Of a stretch of 21,284 bases of DNA, positions 13,660 through 21,284 are shown piece after piece. The notes under the pieces are model-generated. The model saw only the letters and a program-made list of their open reading frames with translations, had not been told where the DNA came from and searched no databases. Each line of letters starts with the position of its first letter. The stretch's first letter is position 1. The DNA lies in contig BFEA01000203.1 in the NCBI GenBank assembly GCA_003427395.1, forward strand, positions 672,778 to 694,061, written 5' to 3'. The position numbers were made by a program, and so were the translations under genes. This DNA comes from Chara braunii. Lineage: Eukaryota; Streptophyta; Charophyceae; Charales; Characeae.

Positions 13660-15467
13660 GCACATGGTTCATCATCGACCTCAAGTACGATGGATGGGTG
13701 TTTGATAACAACCTTGATGACCCGGACTGGGTTTGGCATTATGCTGATCAGGAGCCATTAACAAAAAAAAACAGCATCTTCCCCCCAGCAGACAACAGAT
13801 GGTAAAACAAAGCGACGGGGAAAGTATCCTGGAACCCAACAAAGATCACCATATCCCCTGGATTCAATCAGAGAACAAGTTGAAGTGCACTATTGCAAAG
13901 AACCCACATCTTTTTGTGAAATGCTCAAACGAAAAGAGCAAGAGTATCTCCTGGGCCAATCCAACTGCAGGCTAGAAGGAGATGGCTTGCTGGAAAAAGT
14001 TGAAGTGGGCCTCAAGAGAAAAAAGACAATGGATTCAGGATCGGGGAAGGAAAATGACCAGCCCTCATCAAAGATCTCAAAAGGGACACGGAATCCGATA
14101 CCGCGGGTGTGGATAAGGACAACAAAGACAGCAAAGACTGCAATGATGTTGGTGTGACCAGTGGGACTTCACATAGTAATTATGTCTGAGTCAGAGTCCC
14201 AACGGTCTTTGCAATGGCTTAGGAACTATGTGGAGAGAGCCAAAAAGGAAAAAGAGCATGCCTTTGACATCAGAGCAATATGCCTGAAACATGTTGAGAG
14301 ATCCCAAAAGCATGGAAAAAACAGCAAGAAGGGGACAGTGGCTGGCATTGAGAAATCGGCCAATCAATATGACATGTTGAGGAAGGAGAATGCAGGTCAA
14401 GAAAGAGGAGGAGAGTTTTCTGAATACACCGCCTTTAGGTATGAGGAAAAGAAAAGGGCAAGGAAACTACAAAATAGTCCTCAACACCATTGATTCATTC
14501 CAGGATCTGCGTTCAAAGAAGTGGAAGACAACGAAAAATCAGAAAAAGAAAAGAATCACACTCTGATCCAAAATCAGAGGGGACAAAATCTGAAGAGGAA
14601 TCTTCACGTGTAGCACTAGAGAAAAAGGTGGTTGTGGTTATGGCTCGGACAGAGAAGTTGATCAAGCTGAATGTGGAGTACAACCCAAAGTTCACTTCCC
14701 TCCAGCACATCGCAGATGGCAAACCCCCCCATGTGGTGGACTCGACCAAATCAGCAAGGCTCACTTTGATGGGCACCCGCCCGCTGATAGTGGTCATGTA
14801 CATCGAGAAGGAGGCCGAGTGGCAAGTGGCTACAGATGTGTCCTTCACGATCCCCCGGGTCGATGAAGGCCAGTATGTAGCCAAAATCATGCAAGAGGAG
14901 GTAACAGAAACCTTCCCACTAGACCTCTATGAGACAATGGACGCATACAGCCAGTCGGAAGCCAGCTCCTCACAAGCAGATCATGGTGAGCAGCAAGACC
15001 AGCAGATGGACGAAGGGCAGCATACACCTGGCGCCTTCTCCCCCGTGATCGCCAAAATGCTAGTCAACACCAAACTAAAGAGTGGTATGATGTGGGGACC
15101 ATGGAGGACAGTTGCAACAATACCATATAGCGTGCTAGCTGGCCCAGGCATTCCGACGGAACTGTTGGCAGCCTCGGTAGCACAACTGTTGAGCGTGGGA
15201 ACCCCCAATGGAGGCAGTGATCTAGAAACAAGAGATTTCAACATGAATCTGGATAAATTTTATTGGAGCGACTGCTCAGAGGACGACATGGAAGAATAGC
15301 ATGAAGAAGAAGAAGGCAGCGACCCAAAGCCGACTACCCCCAACGATCAGGGAGCCAATGCAAGCATGGGAGAATATAAGATGGGCGACACGCTATCCAA
15401 GACACAGCAGGACCTGTCGGACGCCGCCACATCTGCCATGGAGGCAACAAACACGAACCCTTCTTAG
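13660..15467 (+). pseudogene. LINE 1 ORF1-like coding region, broken
   Basis: This region lies just upstream of an L1-like ORF2, where ORF1 (an RNA-binding protein) is expected, but no RRM or CCHC knuckle is recognisable, so identity rests on position. Visible blocks are TWFIIDLKYDGWVFDN and PDWVWHYADQEP (13660-13760), then after a slip in an A-run (13761-13769) a lysine-rich stretch, SLQWLRNYVERAKKEKEH (near 14200), and a C-terminal part from 14490 with ARTEKLIKLNVEYNPKFTSL. The end is acidic, and an in-frame TAG at 15297-15299 is followed by about 55 more codons of similar character to the TAG at 15465-15467. There are several frameshifts (near 13765, 14090, 14160 and 14490). The start codon was not identified. 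A host gene fragment is not excluded. Confidence 0.5.
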
Positions 15468-15514
15468 ACATCCTCCTCCCCCGAACCCGACTTCACTAAC
15501 CCCCCAATCCCCCA

Positions 15515-16471
15515 ATGACTTAGACCTTCAGAATTAGGGCTAACACAAAGGAGGACTGGGTGGACTGGAAAACACAAGGAATAATCATCAGGAGCTGGAA
15601 CATAAGTGGACTAGGCAATATTCTAGACAAAGAAGAAAAAATGAGTGACATAATCAAAGGACGGACAGTTCAACCAAACAAACCAACCGATATAATTATG
15701 CTGCAAGAAACCCACCTCACACTATAAAATTGAGCACAACAAAATCCGTAGAGCACCGACAAGGAAACCAGGAGGTGTCAAGGATGAAATATGGTCCTTA
15801 GACAACTCTTGCACAAAAGGTACAACCATCCTTATCCCCAAATCTTCCCGCCTCTACACGGCAGGCTCAATAGTGAACACAAAAGCAGACACAATAGACG
15901 GGAGATGGTGTCTGATGGACTTACGATGGAAAGAAAAAGAAGTGACGGTAATCAACCTCTATGCACCGAACACTTCATGTGAAAGATCAGCTTTCGTAGC
16001 AAGCATAGGAAATCTCATTCCACCTCTAACGCCCTGCATCTTAGCACGTGACCCTACAACAGACCGTATCTCTAGACCCTACACAGACCGTATCTCTAGA
16101 TCGACGGCCAGCCAACCCACAGAAGAGGCAATCCCCATCCAACGTTTGATGGTAGATCGTAACCTCTGGTGGAACCTTACCACACCTTGCACCCGGGAGT
16201 AAGAGCTTTCACTTTAGTAAAGAAGAATCACGCCCACCACACTCCTTTCGCCTTTATAGACAACTTTTTGATATAAAAAACACTAATGGGTACGGCCAAA
16301 CAGCCAGACATCCTCACCCTACAACCTTATACAGGGATGGACCACAAACCTATTGAACTCATCATTAGATTTGAACAATTTGTGAAGAAAGGATTCAACT
16401 TTCATAAGCTTAACAACGGTCCTCCTGAGTCAATCCTTCCAAAAGGGTATCCTGGACTGCTGCCAGAATAA
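15515..16471 (+). pseudogene. LINE 1 ORF2: endonuclease domain, catalytically dead
   Basis: APE-type endonuclease of an L1-like LINE, which would nick target DNA to start reverse transcription. ATG 15515 aligns with the start of the second LINE at 20568, but the third codon is TAG. Motifs seen: RSWNISGLGNIL, IIMLQETHLTL (metal-binding Glu), KGTTILIPKSSRLY, GRWCLMDLRW, VINLYAPNT and GMDHKPIELIIRF, where the family has SDH. The central GDWNA motif is lost: copy 1 reads ILARDPTTDRIS where copy 2 has IIAGDWNATIDPTIDRIS, an in-frame loss of six codons. A 24-25-bp duplication follows. Stops near 15725-15755 and frameshifts near 15750 and 16200 also disrupt it. Confidence 0.88.
16050..16098 (+). repeat. 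24-25-bp direct duplication inside the endonuclease
   Basis: GACCCTAC(AA)CAGACCGTAT CTCTA occurs at 16050-16074 and, lacking one base, at 16075-16098. The second LINE has only one copy at the matching place (near 21120), so the duplication is private to LINE 1. Confidence 0.85.
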
Positions 16472-18153
16472 GAGAGGCAGCTACCTCCCCATCCATGACA
16501 GGTGGGTTTAGTTCCAAGACAATTACACACTGTCCCAGATAGCAGCCAACATATCAAGGAAAATGTAAAACGATAGGAAACAGCGTTGAATCGCTTTAGA
16601 AACCGCTTTAAGGGTCACATAGTCCAACTTAGTCGACAATCCATCTTCGCCCCTCTATACAAAGATTTTCCACAAAGCAAGGGAGAAACTGGCCTTGTGG
16701 AGATGGTGGGAGTTAAAGGGTTTACAAATAAGATCGAGAATGAATGAGTATGCTTAGCGAGTCAATGTCAAAACACTTTTTTTGCGAGGATTAGGGCAAA
16801 CACAAGATCCAGCTCAATAGAGGGCCTCAAGACCCTCTCTGATACAGCGGAAACACTAATAGACAGCAAAGGAATGCCAAACATAGCCAAGGCATTTTAC
16901 AAAGAGCTCTACCATACAAAGACCCCGACCCCCACTCCCCCCACTACTAGAGAAGCGCGGACCAGAATGCTCCAATACCTAGACAAAACTATCTCACAAG
17001 AACAGGCATCCGCTCTAGACAAGCCCACCACCTTACAGGAACTGCAGTTTGCAGTCCAGAGCATGAACAACAACAAAACTGCATTGATAGACTAACAAAA
17101 CAATCCAGGGAGAAATTTTGGCCACTTCTTGGAGGCAATCTGCTGAACTTCTACAAGGACAGCTGGCTGAAGGGGGCCCTAGGGAATATGTTGCGCAATA
17201 GTGTAATCACACTTCTATACAAGAAAGGTGACAAAGAAGACGTAAGGAACTACAGGCCCATTTCACTACTCACATTGCCTTGCAAAATTTTGGCCAAAGC
17301 CCTGGCCTTCAGGATCCTCGATCTTACAGACAAGTGCTTCCATATAGATCAGACAGGCTTCATACCTAGAAGATATATTCTTGACAATGTACTCACTTTA
17401 AATGAAGCAGCCAACGAAGTGAGAGAAAAGAGGATTAATACAACAATATTGTTCTTTGACTTTGAAAAGGCTTATGATCAGGTCAACTGGGCCTTCTTGA
17501 TCTCAAGTATGGAAAAGATGGGAGTAGGTCCGAATTTCAGAAAATTAGTACGTATTCTATACACCGATGGTATTGGTTGTGTACAAGTCAATGGTCTGCT
17601 GTCAGAATCCTACTCAATTTCACGGTCAATCCGTCAAGGTGATCCATTAGCCCCCCCAATCTTCCTCTTTGTTATGGAAGCAATTGCCTCCTTGCTGCGG
17701 AAAGACCCCTCCATTCACAGACTGCCAATCAACGCAGGATCAGCCCACCATCCAAAGTTTTCAACAGTAATAATGTTCACAAACGACCTCACTGTTCTCA
17801 TACGAGCCTCAAATCCTCCTTCAGTGCTCCAGTAAGAGCTGTGGAAGCTTTCAGACTGGCCTCGGAAATGAAGAGCAACTGGGAAAAAAACATTGGGTGG
17901 TGGTTGTCAAAAGAAGAGCCCCCACAGCTCCAAGGCCCAGAGGTAGCGTTGACTTGCGAGACACCGGAGACACCCACACGCTACCTAGGGATCCTGATGA
18001 CAAAAGAAGGCTTTGCCCCCCAAATGGCCCAAAATGTGCTATCTAAACAAATCAATAAAATGGGTCGGTGGGGGAACACTTTCACATCTTTGCTGGGTCG
18101 CGCCTTAACTATCAATACCTCTATCTTGTCAATGATGTGGTATACAACTTCAA
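16472..18153 (+). pseudogene. LINE 1 ORF2: reverse transcriptase, catalytic site mutated
   Basis: 16472-16873 is a decayed linker. The RT starts with IAKAFYKELYH (near 16890) and has RNSVITLLYKKGDKEDVRNY then RPISLL, DQTGFIPRRYILDNV, motif A FFDFEKAYDQVNWAFL (near 17453), motif B RQGDPLAPPIFLFVMEAI (near 17632), motif C at 17776-17787 and RYLGILMT (near 17980). Motif C reads FTND instead of FADD: the first catalytic Asp is Asn, so synthesis should be abolished even if expressed. The frame breaks near 17093 (TAG) and at 17833-17835 (TAA). The last part, SILSMMWYTTS, runs up to the LTR insertion at 18154 and continues in the same frame at 19486. Architecture (endonuclease before RT, no LTR) fits an L1-type non-LTR retrotransposon. 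Confidence 0.92.
18149..18153. repeat. Target site duplication, left copy (TTCAA)
   Basis: TTCAA directly before the solo LTR, identical to 19481-19485. Five bases is the usual duplication length for Ty3/gypsy and copia integrases. Confidence 0.85.
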
Positions 18154-18641
18154 TGTTACATGCCCAGTTGGGCGGTGTACATATAAACCGAGGATCCGCA
18201 ATGTGATAAAAAGGACTGAATGGACAATGCAGTGCAAGTGGAATCTCAACAAGCAATGTGCATTCCGATACATACAAAATGGTGCTTTATAGCGCAGGGA
18301 AGACTTTAGATACAAGTCCTGACCTGACCGGGACTGACCTCTTTCACGTAGTACAAGATAGCTAAGCAGAATGCTAGAATACTAATGACTAGCCCAATCA
18401 ATGTTCCAATGCAGACCAAACATACATCATGCTCATCACAAAGTGTGAAGGGGCCTGGCGCTATACACAGGAAAGAGGCGCCAGGTCCAGACATACACAG
18501 ACGAAGAGGAAGGGATCAGACGAAGAAGAGGAAGGGGGAGATGGGAAAGTCGTCCACACCAAGTCTCGTTACAAGTCCCAAATAATCCCTCTTCAAAATG
18601 TCTGAAGTCCCATGTCGAGTCTGGATCCAATGTCACCAAAC

Positions 18642-18666
18642 TCTCTCTCTCTCTCTCTCTCTCTCG
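18642..18666. repeat. CT dinucleotide microsatellite
   Basis: About 12 CT units; a shorter CT run occurs at 18744-18760 and another near 18866-18879, all within the solo LTR. Confidence 0.95.
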
Positions 18667-19185
18667 TAGTCTGCTGATGCAGTGAAGTCAGATAGCGAGA
18701 GGGTGAGAAGGAGATGGTGGACTGAGAAGAGGAAGAAGAAGAACTCTCTCTCTCTCTCTTGTATGCCAGGTACTAACCTATGAAGATGGCGTTGTGCTGC
18801 AGGTACCTCGAAGACGAAGCTGGAGCAACGATGCTGCAGGTAAGTATCCCTGGCCTCCGCCCAATCTCTCTCTCTCTAGTGCTACTCTAGCTATGGCGCC
18901 CAGCGCTGAAGCCTACAACTAACGCTTCTAGCGCCCAGCGCTGAAGACTATTGCTAACGCTACAACTACTCCTGCAGCGCTCCTCTAGAGTGCTGCTGCC
19001 GAATCCTGAAGACTACTGACTGCCTCCTGTCCTGCCTACCCGTGAAGTGCATAGGAAGTCCCTATGTACTATCTCGGCCTGCCTCCTGACTACCTCCGAC
19101 TGCCTGTAGTTGCAGGGCGGGTAGTCCAGGAGGCTGCTCTTGCCAATGCCAAGCTGAGCCAGGGGCTGGCGCTGCGGCTGTCGTG

Positions 19186-19430
19186 GGAACAGGCCAAAAT
19201 TAGCCTGTTCCTAAAACCCTGGTTTGGTGCCTGAGTTTCGGGGCAGGTCGGTCCGATGAGGGCCTGAAAATGGCCCTCAGTTTCAGGCTAAAAAGGCTCA
19301 TGCCGTTTTTAGTCTGAAACGACACAGGGCCTGTAGGCCCCTGTTTCCAACTTTTCGAGCTGAACAAACACGGGGCCTGTAGGCCCTAAATTTCAGGCTT
19401 TCGGCCTGAAATTCAGGCTTTTAGCCTGAA
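19186..19430. repeat. Hairpin cluster in the solo LTR
   Basis: GGAACAGGC (19186-19194/19203-19211), TGAGGGCC (19257-19264/19272-19279), two identical GGGCCTGTAGGCCC palindromes (19327-19340 and 19373-19386), AATTTCAGGC (19389-19398) with GCCTGAAATT (19404-19413), and TTCAGGC (19412-19418) with GCCTGAA (19424-19430). The middle arm GCCTGAAATTCAGGC (19404-19418) can also pair with itself, so these last structures exclude each other. Confidence 0.85.
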
Positions 19431-19480
19431 GGACGCAGGGCCTGGAAAATGGCCCTCGTGTGCAGGCGCAACATGTAACA

Positions 19481-19485
19481 TTCAA
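19481..19485. repeat. Target site duplication, right copy (TTCAA)
   Basis: TTCAA directly after the solo LTR end CATGTAACA, matching 18149-18153. Confidence 0.85.
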
Positions 19486-20353
19486 TCTGGACAGTATCAG
19501 ACAACTCAATCAAGGAACTCAACTGGATAGCGAGGGCCTACCTATGGTCCGGTGACCCCAATAAAGTTAACTGCATCCCTTAAGATAGCATGGCATTACA
19601 TCAACAGGAAACCAAGTAAAGGAGGGCTAGGTATCATCGACCCCAAACAAGAAACCAAAGCCCTCCAGGTCAAATGGATCATTAAACTGCTGACTAAACC
19701 AGGCACAGCGTGGAACAAACTAGCTCTAGATAGCATTAGAGGTCTACCTCCGGTACCGACACCAACAAACATGTCGGGTTTATTCTGGGTGACAAATAAG
19801 GAACGAACACCCAACACAGGACGCAGAAACCGCCGACAAGGAAACAACCCCCCGGAGGACACACCCCCTACAGCTTACTGGACGTCTCTGCTAAGGATTT
19901 GGAGGAAAATTGTGCCAAAAAAAGTCGGCAAGGCCAAGACAAGAGAAGAGGTAATGAGGCAACCGCTGTTTGGCAACCGCTAGTTGAGAGATGAAAGTGA
20001 TCACTCGTTCTCCCTCAAGCCCGCAGGCACACATTGGCTATCCTGGATAAAACACGAAGTGTGGAAAATCGAACGTTTATAGGATGAGGAGAAAAGAGAA
20101 TGGGTAACAGACCTTGACCGAACCTACAGACCATCATCAACAACATTCCGGAAGGATGGAAAGATTCAAAGATCTGTTAAAGAGTCCACCAACATGGAAA
20201 ACAGGCCAATGGGGGATCCAGTTCCAGGAAATGCCTCCCTCAAGGGCCTACAAATTCTCACGTAAACAACACGGAGCAAAGGATCAAACACTGTTGCAAT
20301 TTTTACCTCCTATCCAATATCGCTATCGGTGCATGGATCGGCATTCATCCTAG
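19486..20353 (+). pseudogene. LINE 1 ORF2: C-terminal region after RT
   Basis: Continues ORF2 beyond the LTR: KELNWIARAYLWSGDPNKV, then after a one-base frame change SLKIAWHYINRKPSKGGLGI and KQETKALQVKWIIKLL. The YLWSG, KP…GGLGI and ALQxKW blocks are typical of the stretch after the RT thumb in plant-type L1 elements and of RT-like plant genes. Further on, THWLSWIKHEVWKIE and TWKTGQWGIQFQEMP are readable in different frames. Stops at 19981-19983 and near 20080 and frameshifts show decay. No CCHC zinc knuckle, RNase H domain, 3' UTR or poly-A tail was recognised; the end is uncertain because the second LINE begins soon after. Confidence 0.8.
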
Positions 20354-20567
20354 AAAAGGACGTAGTAAGAACAAATCTAGACATCTTTTTTCTCAGGAAA
20401 GTGAGAGTGATGGGCTCCTGGCCCAAAACAATCTATAGGATGGACACAGCGATCCAGGATTTGGAATTCGACCCAGCAGAATAGGCTTGGACATCAGGAA
20501 GGAACAAAGCAAATACATGAATACAGAAATCCAGGAGGTAACTCTCTAATCCACCCAAACAGTACCC
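20354..20567. other. Junction between LINE 1 and LINE 2, no clear border
   Basis: No poly-A tail or target duplication is seen. A short frame ending at TAA about 20 bp before ATG 20568 could be the end of a LINE 2 ORF1 or more of LINE 1 ORF2. The near absence of ORF1 for LINE 2 suggests 5' truncation or recombination here. Confidence 0.4.
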
Positions 20568-21284
20568 ATGGAGAACTATAGGAAAAGAGCGAATGAGACG
20601 GGAAACCAAATTAATTGGAGAAGTCAAGGTCTGACCCTCAGGAGCCGGAATGTCAACGGGCTAGGGAACATAATGGAAAGAGAGGAAAAATGGAACGACC
20701 TATGGTCAGGACTGTCACAGAAAAACAAGAAGGCAGCGGACATACTGATGCTCCAGGAAACTCATCTTACTCCTTCAGCGGACCATAACAGAATTCGCTC
20801 CTTTATTGCCAAAAAACTTGGTGGTCTGAGGGATGAAATATGGGCGACTGATCCTGACTCCAGTACCAAGGGAACAACCATCCTGATTCCCAAGTTATCC
20901 CGCTTTTATAAATCGGGTACAGTTCTAGATAAAAGAACTGATCAGCGGGAAGGGAGGTGGTGTCTCTTACATCTGAAGTGGGGAGAAGACGAATATCTGC
21001 TCATCAACATTTACGCCCCAAACTCCCCAACGGAAAGGACGGCCTTCCTAAGGAATATAAGTCAACTTATCCCCCCTTTGACCCCGTGCATAATAGCGGG
21101 CGACTGGAATGCAACGATAGACCCAACAATTGATCGTATATCTCGCTCCACAAGCTCACCAAATGTGTCAGAAGCAACACCAATCCAGGAGATGATGTTG
21201 GATCACAACCTGATAGACCCCTTCAAGACCCTTCACCCAGACAAAAGAACCTTCACTTTAATCAAGAAGAACCACGCTAATCAT
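20568..21284 (+). CDS. LINE 2 ORF2, N-terminal endonuclease, open to the window end
   Basis: Starting at ATG 20568 (CCCATGG context), 239 codons are open without a stop to the last base, so the gene continues beyond the window. It is the APE-type endonuclease of an L1-like LINE. Motifs in order: LRSRNVNGLGNIM (catalytic Asn), DILMLQETHLTP (metal-binding Glu), KGTTILIPKLSRFYKSG, REGRWCLLHLKWG, LLINIYAPNSPTER, CIIAGDWNATIDPTIDRISR (catalytic Asp and Asn) and RTFTLIKKNHANH. The later SDH block would lie outside. The start is supported by alignment with ATG 15515 of LINE 1; the RAN(T/E) stretch just inside is shared. In contrast to LINE 1 all visible catalytic residues are kept, so this copy is younger or under selection. 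Its RT and C-terminal parts cannot be judged here. Confidence 0.9.
   Translation, partial: MENYRKRANETGNQINWRSQGLTLRSRNVNGLGNIMEREEKWNDLWSGLSQKNKKAADILMLQETHLTPSADHNRIRSFIAKKLGGLRDEIWATDPDSSTKGTTILIPKLSRFYKSGTVLDKRTDQREGRWCLLHLKWGEDEYLLINIYAPNSPTERTAFLRNISQLIPPLTPCIIAGDWNATIDPTIDRISRSTSSPNVSEATPIQEMMLDHNLIDPFKTLHPDKRTFTLIKKNHANH

Larger units (their letters stand above)
18154..19480. mobile_element. Solo LTR inserted into LINE 1
   Basis: The 1,327-bp insertion begins TGTTACATG and ends CATGTAACA, so its ends are a 9-bp perfect inverted repeat with TG…CA termini, flanked by TTCAA on both sides. Removing it with one TTCAA rejoins the LINE reading frame (WYTTS then IWTVSDNSIKELNW). No pol or gag remains, so this is most simply a solo LTR left by LTR-LTR recombination. 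The symmetric ends leave orientation open. Inside are CT microsatellites, GAAGAGGAAG purine repeats, a CCTGGCGC/GCGCCAGG hairpin (18454/18478) and a hairpin cluster at 19186-19430. It shows no clear similarity to the candidate LTRs at 3263 or 13144. A non-autonomous element with terminal inverted repeats and 5-bp duplications is the alternative. Confidence 0.82.

Noticed and set aside
13402-13761. 119-aa open frame and its overlapping frames
   Set aside because: Several phases are open at once in GT- and CT-rich leader sequence; only the last part (from about 13660) looks coding, in another frame.
18154-19480. Relation to the 3263-4666 or 13144-13243 LTR candidates
   Set aside because: Beyond TGT…ACA ends and microsatellites I saw no aligned sequence.

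Overview
This window looks like repeat-rich nuclear DNA of a eukaryote, with no recognisable host gene. Nearly everything identifiable is a retroelement or a remnant of one: two Ty3/gypsy pol fragments, a chromodomain scrap, three LTR candidates, two L1-like LINEs, an inverted-repeat element and a fragment of a group II intron reverse transcriptase. The best taxonomic clue is a pair of U6 snRNA 3' fragments. Their ends (…ATCGAGAAATGGTCCAA + T-run on the minus strand) follow the green-plant form of U6 rather than the animal or yeast form. A large, repeat-rich green-lineage genome (streptophyte alga or early land plant) is therefore my inference; no species can be assigned from this window.

Layout. 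1-1219: hairpin-rich DNA, then a repeat unit (copy A) with a U6 3' tail and a tRNA-like palindrome. 1672-2068: element with 17-bp terminal inverted repeats, ending a few bases from a decayed Ty3 integrase/chromodomain-like ORF (2070-3114), a polypurine tract and a candidate ~1.4-kb LTR (to 4666). 5060-6710: second Ty3 pol remnant (end of RNase H, HHCC zinc finger, DDE core, C-terminus). 6757-7002, minus strand: group II intron RT scrap, probably organelle-derived. 7003-9530: no genes, but decamer and A-rich minisatellites. 9530-10710: a dense series of perfect short hairpins. 10727-10881: poly-T containing a 100-N assembly gap. 10986-11859: copy B of the U6-tailed repeat, joined to a chromodomain fragment (11878-12068). 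12069-13243: a 3' region with an 11-bp and a 53-bp tandem repeat, a polypurine tract and a candidate 100-bp LTR, followed by a primer-binding-site-like sequence. 13660-20353: L1-like LINE with decayed ORF1 and ORF2, split by a 1,327-bp solo LTR (18154-19480) with a 5-bp target duplication. 20568-21284: start of a second LINE ORF2 with an undamaged endonuclease reading frame, cut by the window end.

Relationships. The order of nesting is readable: LTR into LINE 1, with the LINE frame continuous once the LTR and one TTCAA copy are removed. LINE 1 is dead: an in-frame deletion removes the endonuclease DWN motif, and RT motif FADD reads FTND. Ty3 B has Trp-to-TGA stops, consistent with methylation-driven C-to-T decay.

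The most unusual signal is structural. Sequence blocks that look unrelated are packed with perfect 7-11-bp stems on 3-10-nt loops, often next to tRNA T-arm-like TTCGATCCC motifs and, in two copies, joined to a U6 3' end. I do not know a described element class with this architecture. It is the best candidate here for something undescribed, but it rests on reading by eye and needs a genome-wide test.
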